NCBI GenBank assembly: GCA_036417435.1
Contig: CM070907.1
Coordinates: 57,086,001 to 57,150,000, forward strand
DNA: 64,000 nucleotides
Direction of reading: 5' to 3'
Origin: Inia geoffrensis
Taxonomy: Eukaryota > Chordata > Mammalia > Artiodactyla > Iniidae
A program made the position numbers and the translations under genes. Of this stretch, positions 43,174 through 54,258 are shown in pieces (positions within the stretch are counted from its first letter, which is position 1; the number at the start of each line of letters is the position of its first letter). The notes below the pieces were generated by a model, which did no database searches, was not told the DNA's origin, and saw only the letters and a program-made list of their open reading frames with translations.

Positions 43174-43308
43174 AAGGAAACCATGCCGATGGCCAATGCA
43201 GAAGCCCCCCAAGCTGTCAGGCTTTCTTAGGGAAACTGACACAACTGTCTAAAGAAAAGAACTATTTTGATTTGCTAGTCAAATCAGCAAAGATGTCTAA
43301 GGCTGAGG
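43174..43308 (+). CDS. Candidate internal coding exon, 135 nt, gene unknown
   Basis: A 135-nt interval is bounded by a good acceptor (pyrimidine-rich ttctttattttctcctgcag, ending at 43,173) and a good donor (gctgagg|gtaaga, GT at 43,309-43,310). One frame (phase 2 at entry, one base left over at exit) is open throughout; it encodes about 45 residues including GNHADGQCRSPPSC, then FLGKLTQLSKEKNYFDLL and VKSAKMSKAEG. The other two sense frames contain stops. Length is a multiple of three, as for a cassette exon. The surroundings contain no recognisable repeat. I do not recognise the protein. The open frame itself extends both sides (43,137-43,382), so openness alone is weak evidence. It could also be a non-coding RNA exon or a chance pairing of splice motifs. 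Its parent could start in the CpG domain 20 kb to the left; that is inference. Confidence 0.3.
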
Positions 43309-43389
43309 GTAAGAGGGAAAAGATGGGATCCATTTGCCAAGGACTTGGGAATAGGGCTCCAGAAGGTTTAGTGATTTCATGATTTCCTT

Positions 43390-44215
43390 CTCAGACGTCT
43401 TTGCAAGTGTCACACTGAGAGTAGGTAGGTATGTCTGATAGGTTACGCCTACTCTTACAGATCTCAGAAGAGCAGGGACATGCGGTTATGTGAGTTGAAA
43501 GGGAAATCTTTCCATCCACTCTGTTTTTCTAACATCTCCATGAATCTGTGACTCTTTCCTGATCATTTTTTCCTAACGATAAAAAATTTTGATGAGGAAA
43601 TTATTGCAGAAGAATGATTCAGATGTTGAAGACAATATTTGACTTTCCCCTGAAATAATTTCCCAAGAGTGGGCCACAGAGAGCTTTCTACCTACAACCA
43701 GGCAGAACAACATGTTATTATAATTCCTATGCATCTAGTGTAAGCAGTGGAGTGCTGAAATCCCGAAACAGTGTCCAGTCCCACCTCCAGGGGGACAACC
43801 CTCATAAATGCAGGCGGAAGTTTCCTACGAGTGGGCTTCCTCTGGATAATAGTTGATCTTCAGGTTGTTACATATACTCTTGTAGAAAGAAAAGTGGAGA
43901 TCTTTGGGTTAGCCTGACCTGAGTTCCACTTCCGGCTCTGCTACATAGTAGCCCTATGTCTCTGGGCAGATCCTGAGACTGGCATAGAACGGTGTTCCCT
44001 CCCCTTTCTGATGACATGTCCAAATCTGAGAGCGGAACAGAAATGGCAGCAAAAGCTACATGTTCCGTTAGAGATGAAACAAAACAAGTTGTGACTTGCC
44101 TAAACCTGGAATTGAAAAGACATTTATAGTTGGAAAAAACATATTACCTGGCCCTGCCCTGTGCTCTGAGACAACATGAAGCATGAGAACTATATTTTCG
44201 TTTCATTCCACAAAT
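43390..44215. other. Mostly unassigned DNA with a MIR fragment
   Basis: A sense MIR-like piece is visible at about 43,910-43,990 (agcctgacctgagttccact, tccggctctgctacatagta, ctctgggcagatcctgagac). The rest is unassigned. Confidence 0.45.
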
Positions 44216-44219
44216 ACGC

Positions 44220-44500
44220 ATTTGTGTTTACATTGTTCCAACCAGTGTGCTAAGCACTAAGGATGCCATGGAGAGCAAATGCAGACATGGTCCCTTTGGA
44301 GTAGTTTCTATATACATCACCTTCCATACATATTAACTCAATGATGTGAAATTTGCATTGTTGATAACTCCATAGTACAGATGAAAACATGGAAGCAGGA
44401 GGCAGGAAACCCGAGTTTAAGCAAGGGGTGGAATCAAGAGCTACAGTCAGAGAGCCTGGCTCTACAGCCAGAGCTCTTTGCACTGTACCTGTGGCCTCCT
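44220..44500 (-). mobile_element. L2/MIR-type fragments, antisense
   Basis: cagtgtgctaagcactaagg and catggagagcaaatgcagac resemble an antisense L2 piece, followed by ccttccatacatattaactc, gttgataactccatagtaca and gatgaaaacatggaagcagg, a worn antisense MIR. Confidence 0.5.
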
Positions 44501-44569
44501 CATTTCTGTACCAGCAATAGCAACACAGATGTCTGTTTCATGTGGGCAACGGACAAAGCACTTTTGCTT

Positions 44570-44760
44570 ACTTGATTCCAATTGTCATACAACGATGCTG
44601 TAATATTGGTATTTTTATTATTATTATCTTCATATTTCATTGATGAAATTGACCCAGAGCGGTATGGTAGCCTGTCTAGTTGGTTAGTGGCAGAGCCGAG
44701 ACTAGACTCCACGACTTCTGATGCCAAGGTCTGTCCACCATAGGTCAACTCCCAGTTCAA
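44570..44760 (-). mobile_element. MIR-like fragment, antisense
   Basis: cagagccgagactagactcc and gacttctgatgccaaggtct close an antisense MIR-like segment that begins around ttgattccaattgtcataca. Confidence 0.5.
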
Positions 44761-44764
44761 ATAT

Positions 44765-45600
44765 TTCTAAATTCAGAATTCTGAAGCCGTATTTTCACTG
44801 TTTTAGATTATTTCCATAACCCATGTAAATTAAATTCCTGCTAACAGGCCATTTTGTGGCAAATTCTCAGTAATCGGGGAACCAAGGCCCTCAGGCTTGC
44901 AAAGTTATTTATGGCTAACTTTGGGCTGCCAAAGTAATGGGCTGCCATTACTCAATCTGTGTGTGCTACAGCAAACTGTTTACTCGTGTATGCAAGCTGG
45001 CTAGTCCACTATATTTCTCCTCATTCCCCCTCAGCAAAAATGGAGACACCAGCTTCTAGCATATGGAAGCATTTCTACAACGCTAGATTTTCTGAGGAGG
45101 GTGGGGTGGAATGGCAGAGGTGTGATTTGCAACTATGTGTCAGAAGAAATGCATATTTTTGAGTGAGGCTGATTGGACCACGTTCCAGGTGGCAAAAGTT
45201 GTCTCCAGAAGAGAGTTTTTCTCTCCACTTTACCCACAATTCACCACTTGTGAAAATAAGTGCTTTCTGAAGCTGCTTACAACGTGTAAGGGCACAAAAT
45301 CCAGGAAATCCTGGCTTTTTGTTTCTTGTGCTAATGATGATGTTCTCTGAGAGGCTCAGGTTTCTGCCGGCTGCTTCTAAACAGGGTGCAAACAGGGAGC
45401 TCAGAGCTCCCTGCAAGTTCAGCAGCTGCATGCGTGACCACACTACAGTTTTTTGCTTAAGCAAATTAAATTACCACATGTGTAAGTATTGTCTGAAGAG
45501 ATGGTACCTTTAAACTTAGAATGCCCAACATGATGATTTTATGAATAAACCTCTACATAGTACATTATTCTATTCTCAAACTAACAAAAGGCTTACAAAG
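44765..45600. other. Unique DNA, no gene recognised
   Basis: No repeat recognised. A short direct echo (ggctgccaaagtaatgggctgccattac, in two halves) is seen near 44,925-44,955. Frame 45,075-45,464 (minus, 129 codons) lacks domains. Confidence 0.4.
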
Positions 45601-45635
45601 CTGCGAAGGGCATGACAAGATGACACATATTTTTA

Positions 45636-45676
45636 TTTTATCTTTTTTATTTTTATTTTTATTTTTTTTATTTTTT
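45636..45676 (-). mobile_element. Probable tail-only retroinsertion with 19-bp target-site duplication
   Basis: A 41-nt T-rich segment (poly-A on the minus strand, with a few A and one C) is bounded by two perfect copies of aagatgacacatattttta at 45,617-45,635 and 45,677-45,695. This is what an L1-mediated insertion truncated down to its A tail would leave. Slippage or a tandem duplication with T-tract expansion is the alternative. Confidence 0.6.
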
Positions 45677-46024
45677 AAGATGACACATATTTTTAATGTT
45701 CTAAGAAATATCCATTTTTCTCCTTCAAACAATGCCTTTTTCCCCCTTTATTTGGGTTGAAAATTTTTATGGCACTTGTCTAATGCATCAGCTAAAGGCC
45801 TCTCCACTGTATAGGTCCTTCCCTACCTAATTTGCTATTTAGAAACATAAATAAAAAGAAACCAGGGGAGTCATCTGCATGACTTAGAAGAACTTGTGGG
45901 ATATTCTCTTTTTCTCCTGCTCTGTCATTTTCACAGTCCCCTAAGAGTAACTAAATTCGTGGCCCTCCACCTAGTTCTCAAAGAGCCCCGACAGACAGAC
46001 ATCCTCTCATGTGGTCCCCATAGC

Positions 46025-46150
46025 ATCCCTGGGAGAGCATCATCTGTAAACATCCCTGTTTTACAGGTGAGAAAACCAAGGATCAGAGAGACTAGGTAAG
46101 TTCTCTTAGGTCACACAGCCAGGGAGCGATTTGAATTCAGTTCTGTCAGG
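46025..46150 (-). mobile_element. MIR fragment, antisense
   Basis: catccctgttttacaggtga, gaaaaccaaggatcagagag, gttctcttaggtcacacagc and gagcgatttgaattcagttc in antisense MIR order. Confidence 0.75.
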
Positions 46151-46154
46151 CTCT

Positions 46155-46590
46155 TCAGCAGATTTTTCACCTCCTCGCTGGAGGCGTGTGGGTACATAGG
46201 GAGCTCTTCCCAGGGTTTGGAGGAAAGAGCACTGGACCAGGAGTCAAGGGACAGAGAGGTTTGATCGAATTGGCTGTGGGCCCCGAGGAGGTCATAGACC
46301 CCTGGGAACCCCGGTCCCACATTTGTAGAGCAAGGGGGCTGCCCTGGGCACCATCCATAATGTTTCCCCTTCTCTGATACCCTGTGGGTCCCGTACCTTC
46401 AAGACTCTACACCTCTAGGTAGTGACGCTAAAGGTCTTTCATTTTGATTTTTACATTTTATTTACTGCCTTTCAAGGATGTCATATAAGTCAACTTCATA
46501 AATACTTAAGGGTAATAACACTATTTCTTAAATGACTCAGAAGGAGGCGGGGATTGAATGTTTTCTTAAATCTGACATCACCCTTGAAAT
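46155..46590. other. Unassigned non-coding stretch, MIR-like piece
   Basis: ggaaagagcactggaccagg, agtcaagggacagagaggtt may be the head of a sense MIR at about 46,222; otherwise unassigned. Confidence 0.35.
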
Positions 46591-46594
46591 GTTC

Positions 46595-46765
46595 ACGTGT
46601 GTATCTTAGTCCCTAACATGCCTTAACTCCTTAATGGCAAAGTTGATGGAACTGACATGACTGTCCTTCCTCCCTGCAAGTATCCCAAACCCCTTTTTCC
46701 ACCTTGGGCACTAGTACAGTGCCTCCCTAGTAGCTACTCAATAAAGAGCAGCAGTTTTGCTTTTG
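46595..46765 (+). mobile_element. L2-like 3' fragment
   Basis: ctccttaatggcaaagttga, gggcactagtacagtgcctc and agctactcaataaagagcag follow a worn L2 3' end in sense orientation. Confidence 0.45.
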
Positions 46766-46769
46766 TTAT

Positions 46770-47265
46770 TTTTATCTTCTTATTTAATTACTAATTCCTA
46801 ATGGCCACAGGATTTCTAAACATTAAAGAAATGTTAATAATTAATGCCCGTCATGTAAAATAACTTTTTATGATAGCGTTTCGGATCACTATTTTCACCC
46901 TTGCAAGCTATGCTCAGATAAGAATGCAGATCAATTAAAAACAGGGCCACCTTCTAGAAAGATCTGAAGAGTTTCCAATATAAAGGGCGCTGAATACTGT
47001 GAATAAGGGTATGCCTGATTTTCTAGGATACTTCTGACTTCCTGCAATTTTACTTTTCTCAGTAAAGGCATATCATTAAACGTATGACAGGACGTGATTC
47101 TGCCTTTGTGCCACTGTCAGATTTTTCATACATATAAATTCATACAAATCCTTTTTCAGGCCATGTCTCCTGATTTTAGTTTGTAGAAATCAGGTCCCTA
47201 CAGGGACCCTTGAGAAGCCTGTTGGGTAGACGGGCACATGCACAATCCTCTGCTTTGTGATGTGG
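46770..47265. other. Unassigned non-coding stretch
   Basis: AT-rich and without recognised repeats or genes. Confidence 0.4.
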
Positions 47266-47274
47266 GAGCCGAAA

Positions 47275-47520
47275 GACAAATACTGCAAATCAATTCATTT
47301 CCAAAGCACCCAAGTGATGGGTGTTCAGCGTGTACAAAGTTTTGTATTATTCACGATAACCATGCCTGCTGATTATATTAACAATTAGTATCACGATTAA
47401 ACTCTCATTATCCCCAGTTTATAGAAAGTAAAGTTCAAAGCCACACTGCTGGGAGCTGGCAGAGCAGAGTCAGATGGTGATCTTTGGAGCCCAAAGCCCA
47501 CGTTCTTTCCACCACCATCT
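47275..47520 (-). mobile_element. MIR SINE, antisense, worn
   Basis: gtacaaagttttgtattatt, actctcattatccccagttt, atagaaagtaaagttcaaag, ccacactgctgggagctggc and cagagtcagatggtgatctt. Confidence 0.6.
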
Positions 47521-48095
47521 AACTGGACTCAGGGGCCCCCGACTTCCTCCTCTATGCAGAATCCACTGGCTCCAGAGCTCCCAGCTAGCAACCATTGCCT
47601 TCAAATGACACGGGAAAATCGAGTTGGTCAGATGTGACCCAGAGCAAAGATCTAATTCAGAATCATTTAGTTTCATACCTGCCACCTGAGACCACAGCCA
47701 CATTCCTCCAGTGGTGGCACCTTGACCGAAGAGCATACTTCTGTAGACACACAGCAAGATTCTCTCAGACTCACTTTTTAGGACCAGCATTGACGGAGGC
47801 CCTGCTGCCAAACGGCTTCCCAGCAACTAACATTTAAAAATCACACTTGGTACACGACAGTAGGAACACCCATGCCTACTTACTCAAAATTCCCGTTCTC
47901 TGGTTTTTCCTCAGATCCCCACTTGCTGTTCCGCCCTGTGCCTGCATCCCCAGGACCACTGGGCAAGTCTCAAAAGCAAATGCCCAATTTGTTCTAATGA
48001 TGCAAGAGGTAGAAAGAGACTCTTGAAGTCCTAGCTAGCTGATAAAATTCATGGGACTCATCCTTTGCCACAGCTCACGCTTGACTTTTATATTA
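47521..48095. other. Unassigned non-coding stretch
   Basis: No repeat or gene recognised. The minus 118-codon and plus 80-codon frames overlap one another and have no domain. Confidence 0.4.
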
Positions 48096-48099
48096 AAAA

Positions 48100-49115
48100 C
48101 AAACTCAAAAATGCTGAAAGTGAGTATCTGATCTCTGAAAGAGAAAGCACTTCTAAGGATAATAAAGGGAAGACGTCACAATGAGAGATATCAGTAGATT
48201 GACTACATAAGACTTAAACGGCTGCATGTCAGAAAAATTCATTAAAAAATAAAAGGCAAATAACACTGAGGAAATATCTTTAATAGAGTGACAAAGGTTT
48301 AATATCCCTAATAGAGATGGATCTTTTATGAGTTTATGAGAAAAAAAATCAGTAGAAAAATGGACAAGGGTCATGAAAGGATAATTCATAGAAGAGTAAA
48401 AACAAAAGGCTAATAAACATGAAAAGGAATTTCGTCTCACTAATAAAGAAATGTAAATTAAAACAATATTAAAGGACTAGTTTTTGTGTATCAATATGTC
48501 AAGGGTGAGGAAGAAAAATAATTCCCGATGTTTGTAAGCATGTGGGAAATGCTTTTACTTTTTTTCAGTTTGATACACACACACTTGCCCCTCATTATTG
48601 TTTTACTTTGCATTTCTTTGACTATAAAAAGTTTTTAAAACGTCAGTGCTCTTTGACCCGTTAATTTCAATTCTAGCAATCTATCTAAAGGAAATAATGC
48701 CAAAGATGAGAATAGGAATTATGACTGTTTATCACAGCACCGCTTACATTAACCAAAATTGGGGAAGAGGGGGATCTAAATGCCCATGAAAGAGGGCTGG
48801 TTAAATAAATTATGGTACCTGTATTACTATGCAGGCATAAAAATTGTTATAAACAAACAGCTGTAATGACATTAGAAAAGGCTCTTGTCATGCATATCAT
48901 ACATATGCACATACACACACATATACACAATGTAATCTCATGGCTTAAAATGTTCCCTACACACAAATGCACCCAAGGAGGAAGGAAAGTCTTAGGTGTG
49001 CAACAGTCATCGTTTCTGCGTGGAGGAAATATAGTATTGTGGGTATCTTATTCTCTCCTTTATGTTTAACTAACATTTTCTATAAGCAACATGTATTGCT
49101 TTTATAATCAGGAAA
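48100..49115 (+). mobile_element. Old L1 fragments (L1M-type), sense
   Basis: ORF2-end steps cagtagattgactacataag, aatggacaagggtcatgaaa, aacatgaaaaggaatttcgt and aagaaatgtaaattaaaaca occur up to about 48,480. Then 3' sequence follows: gctctttgacccgttaattt, ctagcaatctatctaaagga, gggctggttaaataaattat, and tatgcaggcataaaaattgt. They may be one decayed element. Confidence 0.7.
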
Positions 49116-49417
49116 AAAAAAATCCTCCAGAAGATGTTATTAACAAATCATAAAAGAAAACTCGTAGGCAGCCTGCATTGGAGGCCCCACCAGGGAAGTC
49201 TAAACACAGACCCTGGTCCCCAAGAGCTCCACCCACAGAGCCCATCACAGAGCAGCTGCTGAGTCAGATTCTGGGGCAGTAGGCAGGGGTATGAGCCTCC
49301 TACAACTAAGCTTTAACCCAGAGCTAAAGTCAGGACAAGCCAGCCAGAGCACGCCTGTTTATTGTCATCACACCACGGAAGTGGTAATGTGCAAAATATA
49401 TTCTGATACCTTCTTAT
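49116..49417. other. Unassigned non-coding stretch
   Basis: No repeat or gene recognised. Confidence 0.4.
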
Positions 49418-49429
49418 AAGTAGGGTACA

Positions 49430-49645
49430 GGGCTTCACTGGTGGCGCAGTGGTTGAGGGTCCGCCTGCCGATGCAGGGGACACGGGTTCGTGCCCCGGTC
49501 CGGGAGGATCCCACATGCCACGGAGCGGCTGGGCCCGTGAGCCATGGATGCTGAGACTGCGCATCCGGAGCCTGTGCTCCGCAACGGGAGAGGCCACAAC
49601 AGTGAGAGGCCCGTGTACCGCAAAAAAAAAAAAAAAAAAAAAAAA
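49430..49645 (+). mobile_element. CHR-type SINE, copy 9
   Basis: Sense copy with a perfect 12-bp target-site duplication aagtagggtaca at 49,418-49,429 and 49,646-49,657. B box intact (ggttcgtgcccc); A tail about 26 nt. The head carries a c-to-a change (cttcactggtgg). Confidence 0.96.
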
Positions 49646-49659
49646 AAGTAGGGTACAAT

Positions 49660-50100
49660 GCCAGTGAGATATTTGCTACCACAAAGGTGAAATATTATTA
49701 GTTAGTATTTAATGTGATGGGTAGAAACATGTTATACTGAAAAAGCACCATTACTTAATGTAAAATTCCTTTAAAAATATTTAAAATTTTTACTTAAAAG
49801 TAATATACATATATCATGGAAAATTAGAAAATACAGAAAAGTGGAGCAAAGAAAGAAAATTATATTTCTACCATGCAAAGATGACCACCATTCAAATTTT
49901 GTTGTATTTCTGTCCTTAAGAATGGTACTTTTATTCTTATTGATTTGTTTCTACTCTTGCTTTTCCCACCTCATAGTTGAGATCACAGTATATTTTGTTT
50001 TTAAGAAAATAACTTGTAAAGTAACCAGTTGCCCCTTTCTCTTTTGCATGGGAGGAAAGCTCATCAGAAGTTCAAGGGAATTGTAATTCATTGAGTGTGT
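49660..50100. other. AT-rich DNA, possibly old L1
   Basis: The run taatatacatatatcatgga, aaattagaaaatacagaaaa and ctaccatgcaaagatgacca resembles worn L1 or L1-like sequence at about 49,795-49,890. Not firmly assigned. Confidence 0.35.
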
Positions 50101-50102
50101 GC

Positions 50103-50120
50103 AAGAGAGAGAGAGGGAGG

Positions 50121-50171
<51 letters not shown>

Positions 50172-50194
50172 AGGGAGGGAGGGAGGGAGGGAGG

Positions 50195-50248
<54 letters not shown>
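50103..50248 (+). repeat. 146-nt pure purine tract: (GA)n-(GGGA)n-(GA)n
   Basis: Uninterrupted A/G from 50,103 to 50,248. A block of three GGGA units (50,115-50,126) is followed by (GA)n, nine GGGA units (50,165-50,200), and (GA)n again. It is a mirror-type repeat with H-DNA potential; the (GGGA)9 core also fits a G-quadruplex. The long ERERER and LSLSLS frames are artefacts of this tract. Confidence 0.97.
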
Positions 50249-50249
<1 letters not shown>

Positions 50250-50250
<1 letters not shown>

Positions 50251-51005
50251 CTGTATCCATGCCCATGATGGAAGAAGAAACCCATACTAGAGGTTTGCAG
50301 GACAAAATTGACAAGCAAAGACTATTGCAAGTAAATTTGAAAACACGTAATAGTGGTATTTTCATTTCCTAACTTGGATCAGTATATTTTACATGACTTT
50401 GGAACTTCTTTCAGTCTCCTTTTGGAAATGAGGGCTTCAGTTTCAGAATGTTCATGAATTCATATCCTCAGGCCTGAAATGAGGCCTGGAGTCTAAATAG
50501 TAGTTTGAGGTTCTGAAGGCATTATATTGTATCCATTTCTATGCCAATAAAAATAAGAACGGGCCAATCATGGTCTTTATTTTCAAGGGATTTGTGGTTC
50601 TTGTTTGAATCATCAAATACTTTGTCAGACGTGCTTGGGTCTGTAACTGCCATACATACAATCATAACCTATAGAGTCATGTCAGCCAAAGACGGTTCAC
50701 CCTTAAATTTCACTGCTGTCTGGCAAGGAGAGTCCGTTCCTGAAATAAGCATTTGGGGGTGATGTTTGCAGCACACTTAAAGCCTTGAGAAATGTCTAAT
50801 ACTTGAATAAAATCCAGATAGTATTTTCAGTTATCTCCACCCATCACTTTAGGAAACAACAAGTGAAGAAGTCAATGAAAGAAGAGACGAACTGAGAAGC
50901 TTTCATGTGAAGAAAACAGGACCCAAGTATCAGGAAAATTATGTTAAAAAAGATATAGAGTATTTTTGTTCTTTATTTTTTAAATTATGGATTTGAATAA
51001 TAAAT
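50250..51005. other. Unassigned, apparently unique DNA
   Basis: No repeat recognised. A ctttag|gaaacaac junction at 50,852 with an A-rich 43-codon open run after it was considered as an exon and not accepted. Confidence 0.4.
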
Positions 51006-51007
51006 AC

Positions 51008-51155
51008 GAACATCATAACTGGTACCATTTATCAAGTGCCTCAAGCACTGTGTAAGAGCCCTTTCGTAGACATTATAACATTTAATTCTCCAACAGCCCT
51101 AGGTTGTTACCCCCATTTCACAGATGGTAAAACCGATGCACAGCGGAAAAGATGG
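51008..51155 (-). mobile_element. MIR SINE, antisense
   Basis: ccatttatcaagtgcctcaa, gcactgtgtaagagcccttt, cattataacatttaattctc, caacagccctaggttgttac and catttcacagatggtaaaac. Confidence 0.75.
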
Positions 51156-51379
51156 AATTTGGATATAATGGTTTTTGGTTTTTCATTTTTGGCAGTGGAT
51201 GTCGCAATGCAGTCATTCAGTTGTATAGATCATGAAGTTACAAAGGGATCATTTTGGTCTCTGATAATAATTAGCTGAGATTATTATTTATTTTTACAAC
51301 CATCCCCATAAGTGTTTCAGCAATAGGACACTGTTAAAATGTGTTGTTTTCTTTATCCATTTTTGTAACGTCAGGAGCT

Positions 51380-51610
51380 GACACGTATCCAATGTGACAG
51401 GCACTGCTGCAATGTTTGGCAGGCATTACTACCTTTCATCCTCACTGCAATTCCACTCTGGGGGGTTGGGGGAAACTAACTAGCAAAACCACTTTTCAAA
51501 TGAAGACACGGAAGCATAGGAAAGTTCACTGACCTGCCTAAAGAGACACAGCTAGTAAGTGACAGAACCAAAATTTGTACCCCTAGCAGTCCAGGCCCCA
51601 TCTACATTCA
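51380..51610 (-). mobile_element. MIR SINE, antisense
   Basis: gtgacaggcactgctgcaat, catcctcactgcaattccac, tttcaaatgaagacacggaa, agttcactgacctgcctaaa and gagacacagctagtaagtga. Confidence 0.75.
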
Positions 51611-51639
51611 CTGCATTATCATTTCTACTAATCAATAAG

Positions 51640-51835
51640 ACCTTCTCGTCATAGAATCACAGGATTTAGAGCAGGAAGACATCTTAAGGGGCTCCTTATA
51701 ACAAAGAATACAGACAAAGGAACAGGAACCCAGAGAGATCAGTCATTTGCCCTGGGTCACACAGCAGAGGAGTGAGTGGCACAGCAGGCTGTCTGGCTCC
51801 CAATTCAGCCTCTTAAAAATAATTTCATTACCATG
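51640..51835 (-). mobile_element. MIR-like fragment, antisense
   Basis: cagagagatcagtcatttgc, cctgggtcacacagcagagg, caggctgtctggctcccaat in antisense MIR order. Confidence 0.6.
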
Positions 51836-51839
51836 TGAT

Positions 51840-54255
51840 ACAGGATTTATAGTCACAAGTCGGAGTTTTGCTGGTAGCTTCTTGGCTATCAATCTCCGAG
51901 CTTCTGAAAGTTCTATCTAATTGCCTTGACATCTGACTCTTATTCAGTCCTTCACGTCAAAGACCTTCGGCAATAGTGCGATGAGAAATGCTTGGCAAAG
52001 GGGCAGGCACCCTGGCTGTTCCTGTGCCCCCCCTTCATCCCCTTGTCCAAGGCCCAGAGGTATACAGACCCCCAGATGCCACTCAGGATCACCAAGCACC
52101 TGCGTCTACTGATGGTTCACAACTCTTGAGCCACTAAGACAAGGTGGAGCTCCTATTTGCTCACATTTTAGACAGCTCTTGTCTCCTCACCTGAAACATG
52201 CTTTATGGCCTCCCAACTCCCCCGGGGGTGGGGGCCACCCCATCGGTGACAGGGACTCAGTGCTCAGATCCCCTAGGTTGGAGCCCACGAACAGGACAAC
52301 TAGAGATAGGTCTAGACTTCAGAGCTCTCTGTGTAGTGCGGTCCTGAGCATCGCTGCCAATAACTGAAGTCCAACCACCGCATCTGGGACTCGGCACGGC
52401 CCGCATCATTTCATGGCCCCTCGGGTGCTTCTCCAGGTGAAGAAGAGTAGCAATAAACAGCAGCTTGACCTTTCTGCTCAGCCCTCCCCTTGCCTGTGCT
52501 TACAGACATCTCTGCCTCTCTTAGAGTTTGCGAGAATTGGCTGGAGAACGGTCCTTGACTCTAAATAACTGAAAAATACACTTAACACTGCATTGATTTT
52601 CCATATAATTTTATAAGCACAAACATTCTTTCATTTCCTGACAAACAACTCTATTCCCCAAAGTGTCCAATAAAAATCAGTAACTGGCACATCACTATCA
52701 TCAGTGGCTGTTGTTTGGAGTCTGTCACCAAGGCCAAGGTCTTTCTCCAGCCGCCTCCACCTTCTGCCAGCCCTCCTCCCAAGCCAAAGTGGGGGTAGTA
52801 GTGGTGGGAAGAGCTATATAGATCTCTCTGACTCCGCTCAAAGCCCTTTATGGGAAAATACATAATTTTCAAGCAATCCTTCACAGATAAAGGAAACCCG
52901 GGGTGGAGATGAAGGGTGTCACAGGAAACAATACAGCGCTGACCCCTCAACTCTTGAGATGCATAGATATGCAGGGCACCTCCCCACACCATCTCAGGTC
53001 TGGCTGTGAGGCTGTGATCATGGACCTTTCTTCCAGGTGCCTGTGCACACCTGAGATGACTAACTCAATAACTGACAAACGTCTGAGGCTAAACGGGCAC
53101 CCTGAGCTCCAGTGGCAGGTATTACTCGAAGGTTGCATCATAAGACAAGCAATGACAGAGTGAGAGTTGCAGTGGAAAGTCGTGTTCCTAGGAATCTTTA
53201 TGGTGGCCTCTTCCCCAAGCACCAGAACTTGGTGCTCCTCTTTTCGTGCCATTCCTAACTTCCAGGACAGCCTTTCCTCCCAACCAACCTCACCTCTCTT
53301 TGAAAGAGCAACCCAGGCTGAATGTGGCAGCAAAGGGACAAAGAGGAAGGTGTTGATTCTCACCCAGAAATCTTGTTTCCACGAGGTCCTTCAGAGGCAC
53401 AATCCTCAGGAGACAGAGCACCGGGGGTTGCCAAGGGGACCTGAAATACCGGTTTGCCACGATCCTGAATGAATCGACTCCCAGGGCCAAGAGAGGAGAA
53501 GATGTCAGTCACTCAGAACCCACTGTAGCTCTGATTCTGAAGTGGAAAAAAAAAAGAAGCAAAGAAAAGCATCTCTCAGAGATGGGCAGGCAAGGGAGTT
53601 AAGACACCGGGCTCTTTGGAGAGAGATGAGGCAGCTCTTTCAAATCCTGATGGAGTCAGGACCTCAGGGCTGCCTGCGTCAGGAAATGCTCAGTGTTAAG
53701 GTGTGTTTTTTCCCCTTCCCTCTCTCCCTGAGCCCTGGCACTGGGGAGTGTGGAATGGCTCAACCTGTTGTAATCGAACGTGTGAGTTGCTGCTTGTTGC
53801 AAAGCTATTGCAGCAGCCTCTTCATTAAAGGAGGCTGTTCTTCGATGCTGAGAATTAATTTCCTTTTCTATGGTTGCTGGCTTGTACTCTGGGCTGGGGG
53901 TGGAGTGCGGTGCTGGGATGGAGTGTGGGGAGTAGCGCAAAGGGAACCCTGGGCAAAAGGGGACTGGCTGTGCTGTGATGCCCTCTGGAGCAGTTACCTA
54001 CTGTTCCCACTGGCTGGAGCCAGGGGGCTCCTGATGACCACCTTGGTGTCCAGTTCTTAGGAGATGTGGCAGCTGCTACAAGTGACTCCCAGCAAAGGGA
54101 TATTCTATGCACAGTTGGGCCCTAACCCTTAATCCCACCCTCAGACCTTTAGCCTTGAACGCTGCCTCCTGGAATCTCAACTGACCCTCTGAATCGTAGG
54201 TTTTCTGATCACCAGCACACTCAAGGGGGTGGGGTGGCCCTGGGGGAAAGAGGGA
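51840..54255. other. Mostly unique DNA, no gene recognised
   Basis: No repeat family recognised across about 2.4 kb. Two frames follow one another on the plus strand (52,903-53,163 and 53,167-53,472), and a 172-codon frame lies at 53,542-54,060. None has a domain signature or convincing splice borders. The 53,740-53,870 part looks like complex non-coding DNA with retained CpGs and may be conserved. Confidence 0.4.
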
Positions 54256-54258
54256 AGG

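Noticed and set aside
50072..50365. LSLSLS and ERERER repeat peptides
   Set aside because: Artefacts of the purine/pyrimidine microsatellite.
50853..50985. A-rich 43-codon run after a ctttag acceptor-like site (terminal exon?)
   Set aside because: The acceptor is modest, the frame is not in phase with the candidate exon at 43.2 kb, and no polyadenylation context is convincing.
53542..54060. 172-codon plus-strand open frame
   Set aside because: No domain, low-complexity KKKK start, overlapping frames on the other strand, and no promoter or splice context. Chance frames of this size are expected in 64 kb.
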